Positions 1 through 6,648 of a stretch of DNA of 11,473 nt are shown here, in pieces. Made by a program: the position numbers and the translations under genes. Location of the stretch: positions 1 through 11,473 of the forward strand of contig JAHEEZ010000105.1 in assembly GCA_024640445.1 (NCBI GenBank), read 5' to 3'. The notes below the pieces were generated by a model. It had not been told where the DNA came from, ran no database searches, and was given only the letters and a program-made list of their open reading frames with translations. The DNA comes from Acidobacteriota bacterium (GTDB lineage: Bacteria; Acidobacteriota; Blastocatellia; Pyrinomonadales; Pyrinomonadaceae). How positions within the stretch are numbered: position 1 is the first letter of the stretch; each line of letters opens with the position of its first letter.

Positions 1-371
1 GGGACGAGCAACTCGAGATCGCGAAAGGTTACTACGAGAGAGTGTTGCAGATCGACCCGGAGGATCTTTCTTCGATATATAACCTTATGCTTCTGAACCA
101 GAAACTGGGAGACAGGAAGACGGCCGCTGAACTCGCAGTGGTCTTTCGGGATCTGAAAGACGACCCACAGGTTTCGTCGCTCGCCAGCACCTTCCTGCAG
201 GGAAATTCGGACGTCGGCAACGAGAGCCTGCCGTTCCACGCCCACGAACTCGCGCTTTTCGATCCGGCTTCGGAGGTTAAGGATTATCTTTCGATCCTCA
301 ACATCGACTGGACGAACAAGTTCGATTTCAACACGCTTCCGACGGATTCAAGGTTCCAGAAGAAGCAATAA
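1..371 (+). CDS. TPR-repeat protein, C-terminal fragment (5' end outside window)
   Basis: The reading frame is open from the first bases (first full codon at 3) to the TAA at 369-371, so this is the last ~122 residues of a longer protein. The start of the fragment reads YYERVLQIDPEDLSSIYNL and continues through a second helix (LGDRKTAAELAVVFRDLK), the pattern of a tetratricopeptide repeat. The last ~50 residues (from about NESLPFHAHE to the end, SRFQKKQ) are not TPR-like and I recognise no domain there. TPR units act as protein-protein scaffolds; the partner is unknown. The next gene starts 35 nt downstream on the same strand with no terminator between, so co-transcription with the GH31 gene is likely. 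GTG at 42 is an internal codon, not a start, because the TPR signature extends upstream of it. Whether an N-terminal domain (for example cytochrome or FG-GAP) exists cannot be seen. Confidence 0.75.
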   Translation, partial: DEQLEIAKGYYERVLQIDPEDLSSIYNLMLLNQKLGDRKTAAELAVVFRDLKDDPQVSSLASTFLQGNSDVGNESLPFHAHELALFDPASEVKDYLSILNIDWTNKFDFNTLPTDSRFQKKQ

Positions 372-406
372 ATGCAGTCCGGATCGGCGGGTCAGTGTAA
401 AGTCCA

Positions 407-2944
407 ATGAGAATAGCGCGGTTTAGTTCCTGTCTTCTGACGGCGGCCCTCGCGGTCGCCTTCTTGTCTTCCGGCGTTTTCGCCCAGTGGCAGGCGCTTG
501 GGAATCTTACAAAGATCGTCGAACGTGGCTCGGACTCGATCGTTGTCCAAACCACGTCAGGTCTTCGTCTTAAGATCGAATTTGACGGTTACCCCGGTGG
601 AACCACGACGATGGTCAGGTTCACATTCTCCGGTTCGAAAGGGTCCGGGCTCCACACGTACGCTTCCGTTGATGCCAATAGCAACGACGTCCCCCCAAGA
701 TTAACCATCGAAGAATCGGGGAATGAGGTTGTGATCGACGCGGACCGCGCCTTCGAAGGCCCCAAGCGGGATGGTGTGGTTGTCAGGCTGAAGAAATCCC
801 CGCTTATGATCGAAGTGGCCGAGAAGCTCGGAGGAGTGGTCCTCCGCGAAGATCCGAATAACCCCGCGATGTTCAATCCTGCGACCGGCGAGTCGAAGAT
901 CTCATTCCTCCGCCGCGGCGAGGCCGAGACCTATTACGGTTTTGGCGAAAAGGCCTTTGCAGGTATGTCCAGACACGGCGAGTACATCGTCAACTGGAAC
1001 ACCGACACATACGCGTATCCGGTCGGACTCGATCCGATCTACCAGTCGATACCTTTCTTTTACGCGCTCCGCGACGGCAAGGCTTACGGCGTATTTCTAA
1101 ACAACACTTACCGGACGTTCTTCGACATGGGCAAGACATCGCCCGAGCACTATACGTTTGGGGCGGACGGCGGGAATCTCGACTTTTACGTCCTCACGGG
1201 GGAAAGGGAGCGGTCGCCCGGTAATGTCCTTCGGGCATATTCGCACCTCACGGGCAAATCAGAGATGCCTCCGCTCTGGGCGCTTGGCAACCAGCAGTCG
1301 CGATGGTCCTACTACCCCGAATCCCGTGTGCGTGAGATCGCACGGAAGTTCCGCGAGCTGAAGATACCCGCCGACGTCATCTATCTCGATATCGACTATA
1401 TGGACGGCTACCGGGTGTTCACATGGAACAAGGAACGGTTCCCGGATCCGAAGAAGATGATCAGCGACCTTGCCGCCGAAGGATTCAAGGTCGTGCTGAT
1501 CGTCGATCCGGGCGTGAAGGTCGATCCGAACTACTACGTTTACAAGGACGGGCAGGCAAAGGGCGTCTTTGTGAAGAACCCGGACGGCAGCGAACTGAAT
1601 GCCAACGTCTGGCCCGGACTGACGGCTTTCCCGGATTTCACGGACCCGAAGGCGCGTGAGTGGTTCGGTTCGCTTTACAAGATGCACGTGGATGAGGGCG
1701 TCGCGGGATTCTGGAACGATATGAACGAGCCGGCGACGTTCATGACCCCCAATTCCGAGCGGCCGCAGATCTACCATCATCCTGACAAGACATTTCCATA
1801 CGACACGCCGCACAACGGTGACGGCCATCCGGGAGATCATCGTAGATACCACAACGTCTACGGGATGCAGATGGCGCGCTCGACATTCGAGGGACTTCGA
1901 AGGCTTGCACCGGAAAAAAGGCCTCTGGTGATCACACGCGCGGGATTTGCGGGTGTGCAGAGATATTCCGCCATTTGGACCGGTGACAACGTCGCAAGCT
2001 GGACGCATTTGCAATTGACGATCCCGATGCTCACGAATCTGAGCGTTTCCGGCGTCCCTTTGATTGGCGCCGATGTCGGAGGTTTTTCCGGCGAGCCCGA
2101 CGGCGAGCTCTACACCCGCTGGATCCAGGCGGCGGCGCTGACGCCTTTCTTCAGGTCGCATTCGGAGACGGGCGTAAAGGAGAAGGAGCCCTGGGCATAC
2201 GGCGACAGGTTCACGCCGATCAACCGTGCGGCCGTCGAACTCAGATACAAGCTGCTACCTTATCTGTATACGCAGTTCTACGAGCACCAGAGGGTCGGGA
2301 CGCCGGTAATGCGCCCGCTCTGGTTCAATTATCCTAAGGACAAGAACACCTATCTCAACAGCGACCAGTATCTGGTGGGCAGCGACATAATGGTCGCGCC
2401 CGTGGTCGTACAGGGGAAGACCTCGCGAAATGTATACTTCCCCGAAGGCGACGACTGGCGAGATCTGGAGACGGGCGAACTTTATAGAGGCGGCACGACG
2501 GCAATCGTAAAAGCTCCGCTTGAGAAGGTCCCGGTCTTTGCGCGCGTCGGATCCGTGATCCCTATGCAGCCGGTTGTGCAGAACACGGGCGAGATGAAGA
2601 ACGTCCCTGTGACTCTGGTTGTGATCGCCGGGATCGCTGGTGACAGGACCGAGAGAGGAGAATTATTCCAGGACAGAGGCGACGGGTGGGACTTCAAGCG
2701 CGGAGGTTACAGCGGATACAGGGTGGTCCAATGGGAGCACAAGCGCGGCTCACTCTTCATCGGACTGAAAGGCTCTGAAACGGGTTTCCAGAAGATCGCG
2801 GGAACTGAGGCGATCGGCGTTTCGGCGAAACCCTCTGCGATAATGATCGACGGAAAGAACGTGGAGTTCGAATATGATCAGGGAACCGGCCGCGTCAAGC
2901 TGAAGCTGGACAAAATACCAGCCTCGATCGAGATGAGGCGATGA
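407..2944 (+). CDS. Secreted GH31 family alpha-glucosidase
   Basis: 845-residue glycoside hydrolase of family 31, predicted to release alpha-linked glucose from the non-reducing end of oligosaccharides by a retaining mechanism. Residues 1-26 form a signal peptide with probable cleavage after VFA, so the enzyme acts in the periplasm or outside; the Cys at residue 9 is not in a lipobox. A beta-sandwich, galactose-mutarotase-like N-domain (~30-240) contains YYGFGEKAF. The TIM barrel starts near PPLWALGNQQSRW (~288) and carries DIDYMDGY (D328, D330). The nucleophile motif is WNDMNEP (D438, codon 1718-1720), the acid/base motif WTGDN (D527, codon 1985-1987), followed by GADVGGFSG. The C-terminal part around 735-790 (LFQDRGDGWDF) looks like DUF5110. 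WNDMNEP is typical of alpha-glucosidases, whereas YicI-type alpha-xylosidases have KTDFGE, so glucosidase is favoured; exact linkage is unknown. No Shine-Dalgarno is visible before ATG 407. The gene probably belongs to the upstream TPR operon. Confidence 0.93.
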   Translation: MRIARFSSCLLTAALAVAFLSSGVFAQWQALGNLTKIVERGSDSIVVQTTSGLRLKIEFDGYPGGTTTMVRFTFSGSKGSGLHTYASVDANSNDVPPRLTIEESGNEVVIDADRAFEGPKRDGVVVRLKKSPLMIEVAEKLGGVVLREDPNNPAMFNPATGESKISFLRRGEAETYYGFGEKAFAGMSRHGEYIVNWNTDTYAYPVGLDPIYQSIPFFYALRDGKAYGVFLNNTYRTFFDMGKTSPEHYTFGADGGNLDFYVLTGERERSPGNVLRAYSHLTGKSEMPPLWALGNQQSRWSYYPESRVREIARKFRELKIPADVIYLDIDYMDGYRVFTWNKERFPDPKKMISDLAAEGFKVVLIVDPGVKVDPNYYVYKDGQAKGVFVKNPDGSELNANVWPGLTAFPDFTDPKAREWFGSLYKMHVDEGVAGFWNDMNEPATFMTPNSERPQIYHHPDKTFPYDTPHNGDGHPGDHRRYHNVYGMQMARSTFEGLRRLAPEKRPLVITRAGFAGVQRYSAIWTGDNVASWTHLQLTIPMLTNLSVSGVPLIGADVGGFSGEPDGELYTRWIQAAALTPFFRSHSETGVKEKEPWAYGDRFTPINRAAVELRYKLLPYLYTQFYEHQRVGTPVMRPLWFNYPKDKNTYLNSDQYLVGSDIMVAPVVVQGKTSRNVYFPEGDDWRDLETGELYRGGTTAIVKAPLEKVPVFARVGSVIPMQPVVQNTGEMKNVPVTLVVIAGIAGDRTERGELFQDRGDGWDFKRGGYSGYRVVQWEHKRGSLFIGLKGSETGFQKIAGTEAIGVSAKPSAIMIDGKNVEFEYDQGTGRVKLKLDKIPASIEMRR

Positions 2945-3016
2945 GACCGTGAGCAACTAAACAGTCAAGGCTCGAATCGCTAAGCATTCCGGATCTGAAA
3001 TAACTCAAAAGGCATT

Positions 3017-4834
3017 ATGAAAATCAAGTCATTCTTCTTGCTCGTTGCGGGCATTCTCATCGTTCCTTCCGCTCTTGACGCCCAGGACTCCGGAATGGGC
3101 GGGGTATCCACGGGTGAACAGAAAACGTATACGTCCAGAAGGACCACCGGGATAGTCGATCCAAAGGCGCCGGTCGTCTTCCAGGACGTGACCGCGACGA
3201 CCGCGCTCAAGGATTTCAAATGCGTATCAGGGTCGAAGGAAAAAGATTACATTCTTGAAACGACATCCTGTACTGTCGCCGTCTTTGATTACGACGGGGA
3301 CGGCCGACCGGACATTTATCTCCTCAACGGATCGACGATCGAAGCGGAGAAGGGAAAAGCCGCCGCTCCGAAGTCGGCTCTATACAGGAACCTGGGCGGA
3401 TGGAAGTTCGAGGATGTCACGGCAAAGGCGGGCGTAGCGAACGAGCGATGGGGAATGGGAGTCACCGTGTCTGACTACGACAACGACGGCGACCCGGACC
3501 TCTTTGTCAGCAATTTTGGCATTCCGAGAATGTACAGGAACAACGGCGACGGGACATTCACCGATGTTGCCGAAAAGTTGGGCCTTGCCTTGAAGGGCTG
3601 GCACACGGGCGCATCTTTCGGAGACTATGACAAGGACGGGCGGCTCGACCTCTTCGTCCCTGCGTATCTCGATTTCGACCTCGACAAACTCCCTCCCAAA
3701 GCCTCGTCCGCCGGAAAGGATGGCTCGGTCGGAACAAACTACTGCCAGTTCCGGGGTCAGCCCGTGATGTGCGGACCGAGAGGTCTGAAGGGTGCGAAGG
3801 ACAAACTGTTTCACCAGAAGGCCGACGGTACGTTCGAGGAAGTCGGCGATGCGGCAGGTGTCAACGACGACGGGAACTACTACGGCTTTTCTTCGGTGTT
3901 CGTCGATGTCGATGACGACGGCGATCTGGACCTTCTAGTCGTAAACGATTCCACTCCGAAGCAGCTCTATCTCAATGACGGAAAAGGCAAGTTCGAGGAA
4001 TTCGGCTATCCGTCCGGGATCGCGTTGAACGAGAACGGCCGGGAACAGGCGGGGATGGGTCTGGGTATCGGGGATTTCGACAATGACGGAAAAGTGGATT
4101 TCCATATCACGAACTTCTCGGACGATTCCAACACTCTCTATCGAAACGACGGGGACGCGAACTTCACGGATGTCACGTTCCAGACAGGACTGGGTGAAGC
4201 GTCGATACCTTTCCTGGGCTGGGGAACGGCATTCTTTGATTTCGACAACGACGGTTGGAAGGATGTGATAGTCGCAAACGGACACGTCTATCCGGTCGTG
4301 GATGAATATCAATGGGGGACCAGCTTCGCTCAGCAGATCCTGCTATTCCATAATGAATCGCCGGATGAAAAAGGCAGGGTGCGTTTTGAAAGGGTCCCGG
4401 CTGCGCCTGATTCGGGACTTGCGATCGCCAACAGCGTTCGCGGACTGGCAGTGGCGGATTTCGACGGCGACGGGCGTTTGGATATCGTAACCAACGATAT
4501 GGACTCGTCCCCCACACTTCTTCGTAACGTGGCCGAGCCCACCGGCAACTGGCTTGCTCTCAAACTGGTCGGTGATGTTTCCAAAGGCACGCCCGCAAAC
4601 GCGATAGGATCAGTGGTGACGGTGGTGGCCGGCGGGTTACGACAACGGTACGATGTCACCAGCGGAGCCAGTTACGCGTCTCAGAGCGACCAGGTAGTAC
4701 ACGTTGGTATCGGGAAGAGCGCTAAAGTGGATATGATCGAGATCCGGTGGGCGAACGGCACGGTTGAAAAGGTTCAGATCGACGGTATCAATAAGTACCT
4801 GACGATCAAACAGGGTAAGGGAATCAGCGAGTAG
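3017..4834 (+). CDS. CRTAC1-type secreted protein with FG-GAP/VCBS repeats and C-terminal ASPIC/UnbV domain
   Basis: 605 residues. A signal peptide (1 to ~22, ending SALDA) marks export. Seven calcium-binding-type loops of form DxDxDGxxD are visible starting at D91, D153, D203, D297, D353, D408 and D481. They lie within FG-GAP/VCBS repeats that in known families fold into a beta-propeller. Residues ~511-598 (from NWLALKLVGD to YLTIKQG) match the ASPIC/UnbV domain. The segment NYCQFRGQPVMCGPRGLKG (241-259) is a hallmark of bacterial CRTAC1 proteins. The only cysteines are C69, C85, C243 and C252, fitting two disulfides in an exported protein. Biochemical function is not established for this family; surface binding or adhesion is inferred from the propeller fold. 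A weak ribosome-binding sequence AAAAGG (3007-3012) lies 4 nt before the ATG. The gene follows the GH31 gene by 72 nt with no terminator seen, so the two are probably co-transcribed. Confidence 0.9.
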   Translation: MKIKSFFLLVAGILIVPSALDAQDSGMGGVSTGEQKTYTSRRTTGIVDPKAPVVFQDVTATTALKDFKCVSGSKEKDYILETTSCTVAVFDYDGDGRPDIYLLNGSTIEAEKGKAAAPKSALYRNLGGWKFEDVTAKAGVANERWGMGVTVSDYDNDGDPDLFVSNFGIPRMYRNNGDGTFTDVAEKLGLALKGWHTGASFGDYDKDGRLDLFVPAYLDFDLDKLPPKASSAGKDGSVGTNYCQFRGQPVMCGPRGLKGAKDKLFHQKADGTFEEVGDAAGVNDDGNYYGFSSVFVDVDDDGDLDLLVVNDSTPKQLYLNDGKGKFEEFGYPSGIALNENGREQAGMGLGIGDFDNDGKVDFHITNFSDDSNTLYRNDGDANFTDVTFQTGLGEASIPFLGWGTAFFDFDNDGWKDVIVANGHVYPVVDEYQWGTSFAQQILLFHNESPDEKGRVRFERVPAAPDSGLAIANSVRGLAVADFDGDGRLDIVTNDMDSSPTLLRNVAEPTGNWLALKLVGDVSKGTPANAIGSVVTVVAGGLRQRYDVTSGASYASQSDQVVHVGIGKSAKVDMIEIRWANGTVEKVQIDGINKYLTIKQGKGISE

Positions 4835-4874
4835 TGCAGCCCCTTTGTTCTCGTACCAGATGACAACTTGCTGA

Positions 4875-4893
4875 TGGGCGGCTAGTCCGCCCA
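4875..4893 (+). terminator. Hairpin after the CRTAC1 gene, possible weak terminator
   Basis: TGGGCGG (4875-4881) and CCGCCCA (4887-4893) pair perfectly around a 5-nt loop CTAGT, beginning about 40 nt after the CRTAC1 stop. The stem is GC-rich, as in intrinsic terminators, but the following sequence (CTTTCACTGCC) is only mildly T-rich, so termination would be weak or factor-assisted. It may equally act as a 3'-end stabiliser. Confidence 0.4.
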
Positions 4894-4940
4894 CTTTCAC
4901 TGCCACACCTACTTCTTCCCGCCAAATTATCACTTCCTTA

Positions 4941-4969
4941 TTGAAAAAAAACAAAAAAAAGTTTATCTA
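4941..4969 (+). promoter_or_regulatory. Candidate promoter of the ROK gene
   Basis: TTGAAA (4941-4946, 5 of 6 to the -35 consensus) lies 17 nt before TATCTA (4964-4969), a poor -10 box; TATATG at 4968-4973 is an alternative. The spacer contains two A8 tracts separated by a single C (4944-4960), which should be stiff or curved. Initiation near 4976 would fall inside the candidate operator at 4974-4994, a sensible layout for repression, and leave a leader of ~80 nt. The -35 and the position relative to the operator support the call; the -10 does not do so strongly. Confidence 0.35.
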
Positions 4970-4973
4970 TATG

Positions 4974-4994
4974 TTTGTTTTGGGCTGCAACAAA
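4974..4994 (+). promoter_or_regulatory. Candidate ROK operator, copy 1 (upstream of the ROK gene)
   Basis: The perfect inverted repeat TTTGTT (4974-4979) and AACAAA (4989-4994) is separated by 9 nt (TTGGGCTGC) and followed by GTATC. An identical arrangement with the same 9-nt spacing occurs at 6321-6341 before the receptor gene. Known Firmicute XylR operators, bound by a ROK-family repressor, have GTTTGTT/AACAAAC half-sites around a shorter spacer. The site lies over the predicted transcription start of the ROK gene, suggesting autoregulation. Binding is inferred. Confidence 0.55.
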
Positions 4995-5056
4995 GTATCG
5001 GAAAAAAGGCTTTTTGGCGATAATCCGGCACTTTTATTGCCCCGGTTCGCGCTCTG

Positions 5057-6265
5057 ATGCTAGTCGAAATGAAGAGAATTTACCTCCAAAAAGCAAAATC
5101 CCAGATCGCAAGGCCAAATACCATCCGGGACATCAACCGGCAGATAGTTCTTAACTATGTGAGGGATCGGGCCCCGATCTCCCGCGCCGAGATCGCCCGC
5201 GAGACGAACCTCCAGAGATCTACGGTTTCTTCGATCGTCGATTCGCTTGAAAAGGCAGGTTTGGTAGAGGACATCGGGACTGGCACCTCGACGGGAGGGC
5301 GAAAGCCCACGCTCCTTAGGATCAAGGGCGGAAGTCCCGTCGCGATCGGGGTGGATCTCACGCCGAGGACCACGACGATCGCGGTCGCGGACCTTGCCGG
5401 CAATCTTCTCGACACGGACACGTTTCCAACATCGCAGGACGCCGGATTTATGAGCGAGCAGATCGTCGGCAAGGTATCCAAGCTGGCGAAGAAATATCCG
5501 GACGATGACCTCGAGGTCGGCATCAGCCTGCCGGGCGTGACAGACCAGGATACGGGCAACGTTGTCTACATTCCATACTTCAGGTGGCGCGATTGGGACA
5601 TCGCTCAGAGGATAACGGAAGCGACCGGAATGCCGGTCACGATCGACAACGATGCTAATGCGATAGCACTCGCGGAGCTTTGGTTTGGGCGTGAAAAGAT
5701 AAGGAGCGCAAGGAATTTCATCACTGTTCTTGTGGCCGAAGGCGTAGGCACGGGGATCGTTTTTGACGGCCAGGTCTATCGCGGAGACAAGGGGGACGCG
5801 GGCGAGTTCGGGCATATGATCGTCGGCGAAGCCGGACCGGTTCCGTGTTCCTGCGGGGGCCGAAGCTGTTGGGAAGCGCATGCCTCTAACGCTGCCGTTA
5901 TCGAGAGGTACAGAAGCCTTTTCGAAGGGTCCGCCGCCGCAAGCGGCATAGAGTTCAAGACGATAGTGGGACTCGCAAAGAGCGGGGAAGAACAAGCGGT
6001 CCAGGCACTTAATGAGACCGCGAAATACGTGGGTATAGGTATATCCAATCTGATCGTCGGCCTAAGTCCGCAGGCGGTCGTCGTAAGCGGGAGCATCACC
6101 GAAGCGTGGAGCCTTATCGCGGACGAGGTCCACGACGCGGTAGAAAAAGGGATCCGCAGACGGTTGGCGAAGACGGTGATCACCGCATCCTCTCTGGGGG
6201 GGCGTCCAACCCTCACAGGCGCGATCAGTCTGGTACTTGCCAAAAAATTCTCTTCAGCTAGTTGA
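5057..6265 (+). CDS. ROK-family sugar-responsive transcriptional repressor (XylR/NagC/Mlc type)
   Basis: 402 residues, the usual ROK-repressor length. Residues ~24-75 form a winged helix-turn-helix (ISRAEIARETNLQRSTVSSI as the HTH core, then the wing region with STGGRKPT at 78-85). The remainder is a ROK actin-like fold. NDAN at 198-201 and EFGH at 250-253 supply sugar-contacting residues. The zinc site is H253 with CSCGGRSC (C264, C266, C271), followed by E273. The first phosphate loop, DxGGT in ROK kinases, is VDLTPRTTT (from V99), so ATP binding and kinase activity are unlikely and the protein is a cytoplasmic regulator. The inducer should be a sugar or sugar phosphate; which one is unknown. 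Two in-frame starts exist (5057 and 5069) with no clear ribosome-binding site for either; 5057 is used. The stop lies 18 nt before the receptor promoter, with no good terminator, so read-through into the receptor leader is possible. Palindromes upstream of this gene and the receptor suggest it controls both. Confidence 0.92.
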   Translation: MLVEMKRIYLQKAKSQIARPNTIRDINRQIVLNYVRDRAPISRAEIARETNLQRSTVSSIVDSLEKAGLVEDIGTGTSTGGRKPTLLRIKGGSPVAIGVDLTPRTTTIAVADLAGNLLDTDTFPTSQDAGFMSEQIVGKVSKLAKKYPDDDLEVGISLPGVTDQDTGNVVYIPYFRWRDWDIAQRITEATGMPVTIDNDANAIALAELWFGREKIRSARNFITVLVAEGVGTGIVFDGQVYRGDKGDAGEFGHMIVGEAGPVPCSCGGRSCWEAHASNAAVIERYRSLFEGSAAASGIEFKTIVGLAKSGEEQAVQALNETAKYVGIGISNLIVGLSPQAVVVSGSITEAWSLIADEVHDAVEKGIRRRLAKTVITASSLGGRPTLTGAISLVLAKKFSSAS

Positions 6266-6283
6266 AAAAAGTTCATTTTTTGC

Positions 6284-6311
6284 TTGAAATTTTCATTTTA
6301 GCTGTTAGAAT
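6284..6311 (+). promoter_or_regulatory. Sigma70-like promoter of the TonB-dependent receptor gene
   Basis: TTGAAA (6284-6289) and TAGAAT (6306-6311) each match 5 of 6 consensus positions and are separated by 16 nt. The upstream flank 6262-6283 is very A/T-rich and could act as an UP element. Start of transcription is expected near 6318, leaving a ~330-nt leader. The -35 overlaps a small palindrome TGAAA-T-TTTCA (6285-6295). A candidate ROK operator begins 9 nt after the -10. Confidence 0.65.
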
Positions 6312-6320
6312 TCTCAAATC

Positions 6321-6341
6321 TTTGTTTGTGTTTCGAACAAA
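6321..6341 (+). promoter_or_regulatory. Candidate ROK operator, copy 2 (receptor promoter)
   Basis: TTTGTT (6321-6326) and AACAAA (6336-6341) form a perfect inverted repeat with a 9-nt spacer (TGTGTTTCG), flanked by an extra C:G pair (6320 and 6342) and followed by GTTTC. Spacing and half-sites are identical to 4974-4994, and the following five bases differ at one position. The site starts about 3 nt after the predicted transcription start, a classic repressor position. A second register is nested inside it (TTTGT at 6325-6329 with ACAAA at 6337-6341), reminiscent of the overlapping operators of Bacillus xyl genes. Confidence 0.58.
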
Positions 6342-6611
6342 GTTTCATCTTTCAAAGCGCAAAATTGAGGCGAAATAGCGGTTGTATTCGCCGGCATAGC
6401 AAGGGAAGCTTTCCAAATGACCCCCGCGGTTTCTCAGAGGAAGATTCCCTTTAGCGGTCACCATCACTATTGAGGTGGGGCCGAAGTTTAGTTTTTTGCG
6501 CGAATTTGCAAGCTGTGTTGTTCTCGTGGATCTCGGCTGAAATGTTCCGCCGAAGCCGAAGACCGGCCGCTCACGGGCAGCGCAGGAAGAGCCACCTAAA
6601 TTTACGTTGGT

Positions 6612-6630
6612 AGGGGTGACGAGCACCCCT
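6612..6630 (+). promoter_or_regulatory. Hairpin just upstream of the receptor Shine-Dalgarno (SD-free state)
   Basis: AGGGGTG (6612-6618) pairs perfectly with CACCCCT (6624-6630) around loop ACGAG. When formed it leaves the ribosome-binding site at 6636-6640 free. Its 3' arm overlaps the 5' arm of an alternative hairpin, ACCCCTC (6625-6631) with GAGAGGT (6635-6641, one C-A mismatch, loop CGG), which would bury the ribosome-binding site. The two structures cannot coexist. Confidence 0.45.
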
Positions 6631-6635
6631 CCGGG

Positions 6636-6640
6636 AGAGG
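6636..6640 (+). promoter_or_regulatory. Shine-Dalgarno that fixes the receptor start
   Basis: AGAGG, within GGGAGAGG (6633-6640), lies 8 nt before ATG 6649. It is the only clear ribosome-binding site in the window. It rules against the longer TTG start at 6607, which would add 14 residues before the signal peptide and place the SD inside the coding sequence. Confidence 0.75.
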
Positions 6641-6648
6641 TCAAAAAT

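Larger units (their letters stand above)
6318..6648 (+). other. Long structured 5' leader of the receptor mRNA
   Basis: This ~330-nt stretch has no convincing gene on either strand. Several helices can be read by eye. P1 is GGCGAA (6369-6374) with TTCGCC (6387-6392). P2 is AAGGGAA (6401-6407) with TTCCCTT (6445-6451), continued inward by CTTTCC (6409-6414) against GGAAG (6439-6443) with one bulge. P3 is CACC (6459-6462) with GGTG (6474-6477), extended by CGG (6455-6457) against CCG (6481-6483). P4 is TCGGCT (6533-6538) with AGCCGA (6554-6559). Two competing hairpins lie next to the start codon. I tested it by eye against cobalamin, SAM, TPP, c-di-GMP, fluoride and preQ1 consensus elements and found no match. 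It may be an unassigned regulatory RNA or simply a long untranslated region. Confidence 0.45.

Noticed and set aside
4844..4870. A third TTTGTT half-site after the CRTAC1 gene (4844-4849)
   Set aside because: No AACAAA partner at the 9-nt spacing; the nearest similar sequence (ACAACTTG) does not complete the palindrome.
4637..4954. Minus-strand open frame spanning the CRTAC1 3' end and the spacer
   Set aside because: No domain, no ribosome-binding site, and two thirds overlap a certain gene.
5060..5995. Long antisense open frame opposite the ROK gene; similar ones opposite the GH31 (1259-2161) and receptor genes (7831-8754)
   Set aside because: The translations are Arg/Val-rich with no recognisable motifs, and each is fully covered by a strongly supported sense gene; they are codon-structure artefacts.
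5057..6265. ROK protein as a glucokinase
   Set aside because: It has an N-terminal winged HTH and lacks the DxGGT ATP-binding loop.
6396..6480. Resemblance of AAGGGAAGC to part of the cobalamin riboswitch core
   Set aside because: The remaining B12-box and GCCACTG-type elements are absent, and AAGGGAA here simply pairs with TTCCCTT at 6445-6451.
6607..6648. Upstream TTG start for the receptor adding 14 residues
   Set aside because: The SD at 6636-6640 points to ATG 6649, and the extension would put non-signal residues ahead of a good signal peptide.
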